Positions 9,520 to 19,728 of a stretch of DNA of 64,000 nt are shown piece by piece. The DNA comes from Schaalia odontolytica (GTDB lineage Bacteria > Actinomycetota > Actinomycetes > Actinomycetales > Actinomycetaceae), in the NCBI RefSeq assembly GCF_009730335.1, contig NZ_CP046315.1, positions 2,356,001-2,420,000 of the forward strand, in the 5' to 3' direction. The position numbers and the translations under genes are program-made. Below the pieces are notes generated by a model. It searched no databases, had not been told where the DNA came from, and worked only from the letters and a program-made list of their open reading frames with translations. Position 1 is the stretch's first letter; each line of letters begins with the position of its first letter.

Positions 9520-10839
9520 TTACTTCGCGAAGACGGAGGCCGAGGCCTCGAGAGCCGAGATCGGCACGGTCAGCGTACCGTTGGAGACCTTGTAGTCGAT
9601 GGGGATCGGGTTGCAGCCGCCCTTAAAGCCGATGGTCGCGATGTTCATCGCCACTTCACACAGCTTGCAGATGACCTTGCCGTCCTTCTCGTAGTAGCCG
9701 GTGGGGCCGCAGATATCGCACGCGTCCAGGCCCACGCCGAAGGAGGAGCCGGACTTCTGGATGACGATAAAGCGCACCTTCACGCCGCCCGAGGTCGTGT
9801 ACTCGAAGCGGTGCAGGTGGCCATCGGAGATGTCGGCGAGGTTGACACTCACCTGGTCGTCGACGACGCTGAATGACTCGGGCGCGGACAGCTCGATCTC
9901 CTGGCTACCGTACGCGACACCGACGGTGATGAGCAGCGCACCGCACAGGTAGCCGAGGGCTGCGGTGCCCGCCATGGACTTGTAGAGGCGCGAGCGCGCG
10001 CGGCCCAGGCGTCCCTCGGCGGGGTTGGCGCCCACAGTCGGGATGGAGCGCGAGGCCAGCCAGGTGAGAACGACGACGGCACACAGGGCCAGGCCTGCGG
10101 CGATGGTGAAGACGGCCTCGTGGTTGATGAACCACGACATGGCGTTCCACGCATCCTTGGGAATCGAGATCCAGCGCTTGGCCTTGAGGATACGCACGAT
10201 CATCAGGGCGTGGTTGGCCAGCAGGGCGATCAGGATGAAAGCCGCCGGCCACACGCGGTTGTTCCACGAGCACAGGCGGTAGGAGACCCATGTGACGAAG
10301 CAGACGAGCACCCACGCCAGCACGTAGCCGACGAGCGCGAGAACGACCGGGGTCGAGTAGATCTCGACGCCGCCCGAGAGCATCATGACGGCCTGGTTCA
10401 TGGCCGTCGGCACTGCGCGGAACAGGGCGGCCGCAATGTAGAGGGCGCCGACGATACGCACGAGGGTATCCCCGCTCACTGCGGTGTCCATCGACGAGGC
10501 CGCCCGGGCCTCATCGTCGGCGTCGCCGGGCAGGAGGGAACGCACGCGGCGCGAGCGCACCGCGATGAACGCGAGGAACAGGACCGCGAGGACGATCGCG
10601 ACGGGGAGGGTGAACAGGCCAACGGTCTGGCGGTTCACGGACTTGGGGGCCTGGACGTTAATGATCGTCAAAGCCAGGGAGGATACCATGCCCAGGCCGA
10701 TACCGGCCCACACGGCGACCGAGCGCACCTTCTTACCGCGGCGACCACGCCCGGCGGCGGGCATGAAGCGGATGACGGCGCCGAGCGCGAGCATCGTCAA
10801 GAGCAGCGTTAGGGTTGCTTCACTCATCTGCTGAAGCAT
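9520..10839 (-). CDS. DUF2318 Fe-S/metal-binding integral membrane protein
   Basis: 439 residues: about eight hydrophobic segments over residues 8-330, then a C-terminal DUF2318 domain with CDICGPTGYYEKDGKVIC, KLCEVAM and GGCNPIPI, a C-x2-C, C-x2-C, CNPIP arrangement expected to bind an iron-sulfur centre or metal ion. The counterpart in C. jejuni is Cj1660. In P19/FTR1 loci this protein is proposed to move electrons for ferric reduction or iron handling. The start at 10839 has GGAGGA six bases upstream. A terminator and a TAGAAT -10 element lie in front of it, so it can be transcribed separately from the FTR1/P19 genes. Confidence 0.83.
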   Translation of the reverse strand: MLQQMSEATLTLLLTMLALGAVIRFMPAAGRGRRGKKVRSVAVWAGIGLGMVSSLALTIINVQAPKSVNRQTVGLFTLPVAIVLAVLFLAFIAVRSRRVRSLLPGDADDEARAASSMDTAVSGDTLVRIVGALYIAAALFRAVPTAMNQAVMMLSGGVEIYSTPVVLALVGYVLAWVLVCFVTWVSYRLCSWNNRVWPAAFILIALLANHALMIVRILKAKRWISIPKDAWNAMSWFINHEAVFTIAAGLALCAVVVLTWLASRSIPTVGANPAEGRLGRARSRLYKSMAGTAALGYLCGALLITVGVAYGSQEIELSAPESFSVVDDQVSVNLADISDGHLHRFEYTTSGGVKVRFIVIQKSGSSFGVGLDACDICGPTGYYEKDGKVICKLCEVAMNIATIGFKGGCNPIPIDYKVSNGTLTVPISALEASASVFAK

Positions 10840-10889
10840 TGGCTTTCCTCCCGTAATAAAGGTTCACCGAAGTCGTAGCTACGGTATCG

Positions 10890-10895
10890 ATTCTA
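10890..10895 (-). promoter_or_regulatory. Putative -10 element (TAGAAT) for the DUF2318-ABC-apbE gene group
   Basis: On the minus strand TAGAAT follows the terminator-like hairpin at 10913-10955 and lies about 50 bp before the ATG at 10839. No clear -35 element is seen. Confidence 0.35.
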
Positions 10896-10912
10896 GTCCC
10901 CTCACGGGGCGA

Positions 10913-10955
10913 GGGCCGAGGCCAGCGGTCCTATAAAGAACCACTGCCTCGGCCC
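10913..10955 (-). terminator. Hairpin downstream of the P19-type gene
   Basis: Ten-base-pair perfect outer stem GGGCCGAGGC/GCCTCGGCCC with an imperfect inner stem and a short AT-rich loop, 20 bp after the P19 stop. It may attenuate transcription between the iron-binding genes and the membrane genes. Confidence 0.65.
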
Positions 10956-10974
10956 CTCTACAAGCGATCGTCGA

Positions 10975-11607
10975 TCACCAGGAGACGGCCGTGGGATCCC
11001 ACTGCCAATCCGGGAACTCGGCGACGAGCGGCTCGGTCCAGAAGCGACCCTCAACACCCGTGGTCTTATCGGTGTGCAGCAGCCACACGCTGGGGGGCTT
11101 GATCATGAAGGACACGTCGTAGGTGCCGGCGTCCAGCTTGGGCAGGTTCAGGCCGTAGTGCGGGCCGTCGGACGCGTTCATCGGCATGAGCGTGCCCTCC
11201 TGGACGACGTTGCCGGACTTGTCCTTGATCGCGTAGTCCACGGTCAGACCGGGGACGAAGTCGCCGGCACCGTAGCCGAGCTTGTTGTCGGCGGCGGCGG
11301 CGATGTCGGCCTCAATGTGCATCGAGGATTCTGCGGCGGGGGTGCCCACCTGGGGCTCCATCTCGACGGGTTGGAAGTAGACGCCGCCCACGACGAGGGG
11401 GCCGACGTGGACCTCGTCGCCGAGGGGCTGCTCTTCGAAGCCAGCGTCCTCGCCGGGGGCGGGGGCGGCAGAGTCAGCGGCGGCTGAGGACGAGGCCGCG
11501 GGCTTCTCGCTGGAGGACGAGGAGGAGTTGTTGGAGCAGGCGGCCAGAGTGCCTGCGAGGGCCAGCGTGGCCAGGGCCGCGCCGACGCGGAACAGAGAGC
11601 GCTTCAT
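10975..11607 (-). CDS. P19-type iron-binding lipoprotein
   Basis: 210 residues. Signal peptide with lipobox LAGTLAAC, a Ser/Ala-rich linker (about 25-50), then a P19 (Tp34/FetP-type) beta-sandwich domain. P19 proteins bind Cu/Fe through Met, His and acidic residues; Met in QPVEMEPQVG and MHIEADI, and His in GPHYGLNL, are visible candidates. The start at 11607 is chosen because AGGAG lies eight bases upstream and the signal peptide begins there. It follows the FTR1 gene and would hand iron to FTR1. In Gram-negatives P19 is periplasmic; here it is lipid-anchored. Confidence 0.87.
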   Translation of the reverse strand: MKRSLFRVGAALATLALAGTLAACSNNSSSSSSEKPAASSSAAADSAAPAPGEDAGFEEQPLGDEVHVGPLVVGGVYFQPVEMEPQVGTPAAESSMHIEADIAAAADNKLGYGAGDFVPGLTVDYAIKDKSGNVVQEGTLMPMNASDGPHYGLNLPKLDAGTYDVSFMIKPPSVWLLHTDKTTGVEGRFWTEPLVAEFPDWQWDPTAVSW

Positions 11608-11662
11608 GTGATGATCTCCTGTGCGTGTTGGTTGGGTGAAACGTCGGTGTCGCTCGAGGGTG

Positions 11663-13300
11663 TCATTCCCCGGCCCGCGACTGGGCGGCGGCCTCGCGGG
11701 CGAGGCGAGCTTTTCCGAAGAAATAGAGACCGACGATGATGGCGAGAACGATGGCTTGCGCGGCCAGGTTCTCCACTCGGGGGTAGATCCCCAAGAGGTC
11801 AATGGTGGGGAAGCCGGAGATGGGCGTCAGGGACACGACGTCCGCCTCCTGAAGTTCCCCGATACCAGAACCCGTGAACGTGAAGGCCATGAAGGCCATT
11901 AGCAGCGAGGTAATGGTGAAGAAGGGGCGCAGCGGGATGCGGACCGCCGCGAACTGGATGAGCAGGTAAATGATGACCAGGGCCACGAGGCCGACCGCCA
12001 GGCCGATCCACACGTAGTGGACCTTGTCGCCCGCGGCGGTGACGATCGGGACGTAGAAGAGGATCGTCTCCGCCCCCTCGCGCAGGACCGCGAGGAAGGA
12101 AATGAAGGCCAGGCCCAGCAGGGAGCCGCTGCTCAGCGAGGCGTCCGTCTGCTTCTTGATGTACTCGTCCCACGCCTTGTTGGAGGACTTGTTGATCATC
12201 CAGTTGGAGACCCAGATCAGCATGGCAACCGCGAAGAGCGCCGCGAAGCCCTCCAGGAGCTCCTGGTTTGCGCCCGCCAGGGAGGTGACGTAGCTGAAGA
12301 GGAAGGCCAGACCGATGGACAGGCCGAAGGCGAGGACCACGCCGCCCCACACGATGGGGGCCTTGTTCTTGTGGCCTGCCTTGGCCAGGTATGCCAGGAC
12401 GGCGGCGACGACCAGGATCGCCTCCATGCCCTCGCGCAGAATCACGAGGAGGGAGGGCAGGAACTGGGCGATCCACGGGGAGGTGCCTGAGCTGTCAGTG
12501 GTCTTGTCGGCGGCCTTGCCGGTGTAGCCGTCGAGGCTATTGGCGTCCTCGCGGATGTAGTTCGTCAGTGTCGAGAGGTGCTGGTCGACCGCCGCCGAGT
12601 CGTCGTCGGTCATGGCCTTCTTCAGGAGGGAGAACTCCATCTCCACCTGCGAGACGCGCGAGCCGGAGATGCGGCTCATCACCTGCTTCTCCATGCCGGT
12701 GATCTCGTAGTGCTTGTAGTAGGCCTCGTTAACCTTATCCTTACCGGCCTTGGCGTCGCCGCCCTTATAGGCGTTGACGCCGTCCTCGAGGATGCCGTTG
12801 ATCGTCTTGGCGACCTCACCCCACGCGCCGGGGCTGTAATCATCCGACGAGGCCTGGGCTGCCGACCCGGGAGCCACACCGTCCAAGGAGGCGCCGTCCT
12901 CGACCATGTACTGCTTGAGGGTCGTAGCGTGGTTATCGACGCCCGCACTGTCGGCGTCACTCATGGCCTTCTTCAGGAGGGAGAACTCCATCTCCACCTG
13001 GGAGACGCGCGAGCCGGAGATGCGGGCCATGACCTGCTTCTCCATGCCGGTGATCTCATAGTGCTTGTAGTAGGCGTCGTTGACCTTGTCCTTGCCGCCC
13101 TTGGCGTCGCCCGCCTTAAAGGTGGACACGCCTTCGTCAATGAGGCCATTGATCGTGGTCGAGACATCGCTCCACGTCTGATCCGCGGCTCGCGAGGGCG
13201 AGGCGAACATCGCCACGGCCAGAGCTGCCATGACTGCGACGATGAGGACGCGACTGAGTCGCTGACCGATGTTGCTCAGGTGAACGCGAAGCACTGCCAC
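11663..13300 (-). CDS. FTR1-family high-affinity iron permease with duplicated N-terminal domain
   Basis: 545 residues from a GTG at 13300, with AGGAGG six bases upstream; an upstream ATG at 13375 lacks such support. An N-terminal signal segment ends near SPSRA (about residue 38). Two homologous extracellular modules of about 100 residues follow (about 41-143 and 155-260), each with AYYKHYEITGMEKQVM and ISGSRVSQVEMEFSLLKKAM. The C-terminal seven-helix FTR1 permease carries the two iron-relay motifs REGME and REGAE. It imports iron, probably with the P19 lipoprotein. Usual FTR1 permeases are shorter; the tandem extracellular module is the notable feature. A DtxR-like box lies upstream. Confidence 0.9.
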   Translation of the reverse strand: MAVLRVHLSNIGQRLSRVLIVAVMAALAVAMFASPSRAADQTWSDVSTTINGLIDEGVSTFKAGDAKGGKDKVNDAYYKHYEITGMEKQVMARISGSRVSQVEMEFSLLKKAMSDADSAGVDNHATTLKQYMVEDGASLDGVAPGSAAQASSDDYSPGAWGEVAKTINGILEDGVNAYKGGDAKAGKDKVNEAYYKHYEITGMEKQVMSRISGSRVSQVEMEFSLLKKAMTDDDSAAVDQHLSTLTNYIREDANSLDGYTGKAADKTTDSSGTSPWIAQFLPSLLVILREGMEAILVVAAVLAYLAKAGHKNKAPIVWGGVVLAFGLSIGLAFLFSYVTSLAGANQELLEGFAALFAVAMLIWVSNWMINKSSNKAWDEYIKKQTDASLSSGSLLGLAFISFLAVLREGAETILFYVPIVTAAGDKVHYVWIGLAVGLVALVIIYLLIQFAAVRIPLRPFFTITSLLMAFMAFTFTGSGIGELQEADVVSLTPISGFPTIDLLGIYPRVENLAAQAIVLAIIVGLYFFGKARLAREAAAQSRAGE

Positions 13301-13348
13301 CGCTTGCCTCCTGTAGGTCCAGTGATGAGGTATAGCCGGGATGATGGA

Positions 13349-13415
13349 ATTCCTAAACGTTGAGCCTAGCCACATCTCGCCGAGGTGAAAAGTAGTCCGT
13401 TTAGGTCATCCTAAA
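13349..13415 (-). promoter_or_regulatory. Putative DtxR/IdeR iron-responsive operator region
   Basis: TTTAGGTCATCCTAAA (13400-13415) is a perfect dyad with six-base arms matching the TTAGG half-sites of DtxR/IdeR boxes. A second, weaker pair (CCTAAA near 13352 and AGCCTAG near 13363) lies closer to the FTR1 start. The position, 50-115 bp upstream of the GTG, suits repression of the iron-uptake locus. Confidence 0.5.
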
Positions 13416-13810
13416 TTGTGACCATGCTGTGACGGTGTCTAGCGCGGTGACACACCCCCCTTGAGGGACTAAGGGCCCAGGGCGATCATTTGCTGACGCG
13501 GTGCCACGAAAACCTTCCCCCGTCAGGGAAAACGAGCCACGTCGCTTGCGCGCCAATCTTCCCCTGTGGCGATCTACCACCCGCAGCCACCGTCACGCGC
13601 ATTGGGCGACCAAGGCGCGGCCCTCCCAGGCGCAGGGGTTCACGACCACCTCAACATCCACGCATCCCCGCGCGCGTTGCACGCGCGTCGTCCAACCAGG
13701 AGGCCGTCGCGCCAGGCACATCGTCTCAACTATCCGCGCGCCACTCTATTTCAAAATCTGTCAGAATATACGGGCAGCACAACAGCCCAACAGGAAGTGG
13801 CCACAGCTCC
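13416..13810. other. Intergenic region between divergent FTR1 and CPBP genes
   Basis: Beyond the iron box I see no gene or strong repeat here. The upstream extension of the CPBP reading frame is low-complexity and basic, and unlikely to be translated. Confidence 0.4.
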
Positions 13811-14620
13811 ATGTCTACCGACCCAAGCACGCACTGCGCACCTACGACTCCCGTATCCACCGGGGCGACCCCGACACCGAGCCCCCTGCCCACTGTCACC
13901 GCGACAGATAACGCGGCCAAGGCCTCGTTCCCCATGCGGCCCGCGCGCCCAAGTCGCGCCGACTGGGTGCGGATCGCGATCTTCGGCATCCCCTACGCGA
14001 CCTTCTTCCTACTCGGCACCGTACCGACATCGATCATCCCCGAGTCATGGAACGTCACTGCCGTCAACATCGTGCTCGACTCGATTTTCCTGGTCATGGT
14101 GCTGGCATTCTTCGGGCGCGAGTTCTTCCCCGCCTTCTCATACTTCCGCACACGACCGGTACTCAAGATCGCACTGCTATTCGGCATGTGGTTCCTCCTC
14201 ACGATTGTGCAAGCCACGCTGCGCATCTCCATCTACGGAACCAATCCGCCGATAGCCCAGAACCAACAGGCCGTCATGAACGCCCTGTCCGAAGGCGCTC
14301 TCAGCATCGTGTTCTCCTTCTTTGTGGCCATCGGCGTCCCAATGATTGAGGAGATCTTCTACCGGCACATCCTCATCGGCAAGCTCAGCGCGTTTGCGCC
14401 CACGTGGCTCGTCGCGTCGATCTCCGCCATTCTCTTCGCCTACATGCATTGCTACCAGTGGCAGGACCTGCTGGCCTACCTGCCGATCTCCATTACCCTC
14501 ACCCTCGTCTATGTGAAATCAGGGAAGAACGTCGCCTACTCGTGGGCGTTCCACGCTCTCAACAACTCGATCATGGTGGGCCTGATCTTCCTGCTGCAGA
14601 GCACGGGCGTCACCCCCTGA
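13811..14620 (+). CDS. CPBP-family intramembrane metalloprotease (Abi-like)
   Basis: 269 residues: a Pro/Thr-rich cytoplasmic N terminus (about 1-55), then about six to seven membrane helices. The CPBP motifs are MIEEIFYRH near residue 178 (EExxxR) and FAYMHC near 209 (FxxxH), the residues that bind catalytic Zn in CAAX prenyl protease/bacteriocin-processing families. The ATG at 13811 is chosen because sequence upstream does not look coding; the Shine-Dalgarno is weak. It stands alone. Actinobacterial members are usually uncharacterised and the substrate is unknown. Confidence 0.82.
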   Translation: MSTDPSTHCAPTTPVSTGATPTPSPLPTVTATDNAAKASFPMRPARPSRADWVRIAIFGIPYATFFLLGTVPTSIIPESWNVTAVNIVLDSIFLVMVLAFFGREFFPAFSYFRTRPVLKIALLFGMWFLLTIVQATLRISIYGTNPPIAQNQQAVMNALSEGALSIVFSFFVAIGVPMIEEIFYRHILIGKLSAFAPTWLVASISAILFAYMHCYQWQDLLAYLPISITLTLVYVKSGKNVAYSWAFHALNNSIMVGLIFLLQSTGVTP

Positions 14621-14657
14621 GCAGCCAGCACAACACACAAGCGACACCTACAACACG

Positions 14658-14729
14658 CGAGGCCGTGACCGGTTACCCGGCCACGGCCTCGTCGCTACGC
14701 TCGGCGAGCGGCACCCGCGAGGGCACCGC
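14658..14729 (+). repeat. 72-bp island-boundary repeat with terminator-like hairpin (copy 1)
   Basis: Begins with a perfect ten-base stem CGAGGCCGTG/CACGGCCTCG, 38 bp after the CPBP stop. An almost identical copy in the same orientation is at 15369-15440, next to the ppdK 3' end. The two bracket the non-coding island. Confidence 0.7.
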
Positions 14730-14805
14730 ACAACCGTCCGCACCCTGAGCGCAGCCACCGTCGACAAGCCAAAACCCGTGACACCTCTGCTCCGGCCCTA
14801 CGCCT

Positions 14806-14994
14806 GCGCACGTTAACCCGATGGGCGGCGGCCTGGGCCCTTTGATGCGCACGTGAACCCGATGACCTGCATCTGGGCCCTTTAGCTCGCACGTTAACCC
14901 GATGACCTGCACGTCGGCAGCCACGCCCACATGCATGTCTAGGGGTTAACGTGCGCATCAAAGGGTCAACACGCATGTTCAGGGGTTCGCGTGC
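14806..14994. repeat. Intergenic dyad array, word GCACGTTAACCCGA (copy 1)
   Basis: Three direct words (from about 14806, 14848 and 14888; the middle one reads GCACGTGAACCCGA), then two inverted ones (GGGGTTAACGTGC at 14942 and GGGGTTCGCGTGC at 14982). The whole array can fold into nested hairpins. The same word builds the array at 39798-39968. Confidence 0.72.
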
Positions 14995-15023
14995 AAACAA
15001 CACACCACGCAAGACACCGTTAC

Positions 15024-15098
15024 GCCCAAAACGCAGACCACCTCACCCACAACGGCCCATTTTCAGCCTATTTCGCCGAGGTGGTCTGCACTTTGGGC
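15024..15098. repeat. Long inverted repeat, word GCAGACCACCTC
   Basis: Arms 15024-15044 and 15078-15098 pair over 21 bp with two mismatches (GCCCAAA then GCAGACCACCTC), around a 33-nt loop rich in C and T. It has one direct plus one inverted word, lying between the other dyad elements. Confidence 0.75.
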
Positions 15099-15128
15099 AC
15101 CATACTGCCTCAAGCCGCGGCCTCACCG

Positions 15129-15219
15129 CCACCAAACGGGGGAAATGGCGTCATTAGAACCTCGACACGCCGGCGACATGCCCCCAGCCAGCTCCTAATG
15201 CTGCAAAACCCCCACCGCC
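15129..15219. repeat. Constant-frame hairpin element (copy 1)
   Basis: Starts CCACCAAACGGGGGA and ends with an A/C-rich ACCCCCACCGCC. The internal arms GCGTCATTAG and CTAATGCTGC pair imperfectly, and the centre has CGACACGCCGGCGACA. Compare the copy at 45949, which keeps the frame and centre but has a different stem. Confidence 0.6.
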
Positions 15220-15230
15220 ACCGGCATGAA

Positions 15231-15330
15231 GGGTGCCGGAGAGACCGGAGGGCACGGGCGGGCTTCGAGGCGCGGCGCCGAACGAAGCGAGGCCGTCCAG
15301 CCTCGCGGGCGGCCGAGCCCTCCGGCACCC
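15231..15330 (+). ncRNA. Candidate structured element R (copy 1)
   Basis: A 100-nt segment closed by GGGTGCCGGAG (15231) and CTCCGGCACCC (15320). Inside are hairpins GCTTCG/CGAAGC around a GGCGC-rich core and GAGGC/GCCTC. The homologue at 46330-46436 changes the closing pair T-A to C-G. Strand and transcription are unknown. Confidence 0.45.
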
Positions 15331-15368
15331 GGAACACCAGCGGAATCACAACCCCACCCACAACGGAA

Positions 15369-15440
15369 CGAGGCCGCGACCGGTTACCCGGCCACGGCCT
15401 CGTCGCTACGCTCTGCGAGCGGCACCCGCGACGGCACCGC
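15369..15440 (+). repeat. 72-bp island-boundary repeat with terminator-like hairpin (copy 2)
   Basis: Near-identical to 14658-14729, including the hairpin CGAGGCCGcG/CaCGGCCTCG with one mismatch. It ends 12 bp from the ppdK stop and may act as its terminator. Confidence 0.68.
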
Positions 15441-15452
15441 CCGCCTCACGCA

Positions 15453-18170
<2,718 letters not shown>

Positions 18171-18356
18171 CGTGGTCCTCAACTTCCTTGTTTGCGATGA
18201 CCGACCCACCAGCGGGTCGCTACCAGGGGTAAGGATACACGCTTCAAGGGACCTAGGTCACCTCAAGGCGCGCGCGAGCATGATTGTTCTTACATAGACG
18301 AGGCCGGGACAGTCGACCGCTCCCCTCTCCCCCGTGAACAACGCAGACAAACACAG

Positions 18357-18384
18357 GTGGGGCGAGCCCGAAGGCCCGCCCCAC
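18357..18384 (-). terminator. Terminator after the FHA gene
   Basis: Stem GTGGGGCGaGC/GCcCGCCCCAC around a short loop, 19 bp past the FHA stop, followed on the minus strand by a T-rich stretch. It ends the signalling locus. Confidence 0.65.
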
Positions 18385-18402
18385 TTGCAGCGTTTGAGTC
18401 AA

Positions 18403-19728
18403 TCAGCGCACGCGGAACTCGATGGTGGTTCCCTCGCCCACGTCGATGAGGTCGCCGTCGTTCAGGGCGATCGTCACCATGGGGGTGACGTCCTGGAACG
18501 AGCCGTCGGCGTGGCGCAGGACGGTGCCATTCGCGCTGCCCAGGTCCATGAGGGCCCAGGAGCCGGGGGTCGTCATCATGACGGCGCAGTGTGAGCGGGA
18601 GATCTCGGTCTGCGGGCTGGGCACGCGCAGGACGGTCGCGACGGGGCGGCCGGTCAGCGCACGGGCGTCGGGGTCGCGGCCGATGACGACGTCACGGGAA
18701 ACCTCGACGGGCACGGTGCCGCCGTGAATCAGGAATGCGACGGGCGCGGCGGGGCCCGAGTTCGTGGGAGACAGGCGCAGGATCGTCGCCTCGGTATCGG
18801 TCTCAGCACCCAGGTCAGCCAGGCCCTCGGCGCTCATGGCCTCAGGGACGGCGGGAGACTCGACGACCTCCCCAGAGGCCGGCTCAGACGAGGCCGGGGC
18901 ACCCGACTCGCCGAAACCGCCCGCACGCTCGGCGGACTCAGCGGTGTCGACCGGCGGTTCCTCGGCATCAGCAACGATGTAGAGCTCGCCCGAGGGCTGC
19001 TCAGCATCCTTCGCAGGCGCCTCCTCGTGCGAAGCTTCCTCGACCTGCTCATCCGAGACCTCGGGAGCCGCGGGAGCTTTCTCGTCGTCAGGGTTGCGCG
19101 AAGAGGGGCACAGCGACACCGGGCCATTGCTGGTCGCGGCGAGGAACTGGGCCTCAACAGCCGCCAGATCGACGGAAGCCGAGTGCACGGAAGGCTCCGG
19201 CAGCTCCTCGCGAGCCTCGCGGCGGGCACGGCGCTCGCGGTCCGGAATATCGGGATTGATCAGAAAGCCCATCGTGTCGACAGGCATCGAGGCAAGGGCC
19301 TCGACCTCGTCGAGTGCGCGTCCGATACGGATCTCGCCAGCTTCGACGCGATCGGCGGCGGGCACCATCCACGTGACCTCGTCGCCGTCGACGATGGTGG
19401 CCTCGAAGGTCTGCCACTCACCGGGGTTAAATGGCCACGCCCAGATCGGGTCGGTCCACACCTGCTCGGTGATCTGGCCGGCGGCACGCATGCGCAGCTG
19501 AATATTGCCCAGCACAGTCAGGTACGGCTGCTCGCCCGCGCAGTCCAGCAGCAGGACGTCACCCTTTTCAGCCTGGACGTGGGACAGCCACGCCTGGGTG
19601 TCGGCGCGTCCCCACACCACATCGGCGGCGGAATCCGCAAAGTCGAGCGGAGCCAGCGCCGCACCGAGGGGACCCGTGACGAGCATCGCGCCCTGCCCGC
19701 GACACAGGAAGCGTCCAATCTGAAGCAT
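18403..19728 (-). CDS. FHA-domain protein
   Basis: 441 residues. The C-terminal FHA domain (about 345-441) has VVIGRDPD, ISRSHCAV and LGSANGTVL, the phosphothreonine-binding loop residues. The N-terminal half (1-170) is an unrecognised globular region; residues about 180-320 are acidic and Ser/Glu/Ala-rich, probably disordered, and could hold phosphoacceptor sites. The ATG overlaps the PP2C stop by one base (TGATG). FHA proteins read out Ser/Thr kinase activity, so with the adjoining kinase and phosphatase this is likely the phospho-reader. Confidence 0.85.
   Translation of the reverse strand: MLQIGRFLCRGQGAMLVTGPLGAALAPLDFADSAADVVWGRADTQAWLSHVQAEKGDVLLLDCAGEQPYLTVLGNIQLRMRAAGQITEQVWTDPIWAWPFNPGEWQTFEATIVDGDEVTWMVPAADRVEAGEIRIGRALDEVEALASMPVDTMGFLINPDIPDRERRARREAREELPEPSVHSASVDLAAVEAQFLAATSNGPVSLCPSSRNPDDEKAPAAPEVSDEQVEEASHEEAPAKDAEQPSGELYIVADAEEPPVDTAESAERAGGFGESGAPASSEPASGEVVESPAVPEAMSAEGLADLGAETDTEATILRLSPTNSGPAAPVAFLIHGGTVPVEVSRDVVIGRDPDARALTGRPVATVLRVPSPQTEISRSHCAVMMTTPGSWALMDLGSANGTVLRHADGSFQDVTPMVTIALNDGDLIDVGEGTTIEFRVR

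Noticed and set aside
8212-9876. 554-codon plus-strand frame opposite the permease genes
   Set aside because: Antisense shadow with repetitive Asp/Gly/His content and no domain; the minus-strand permeases are canonical.
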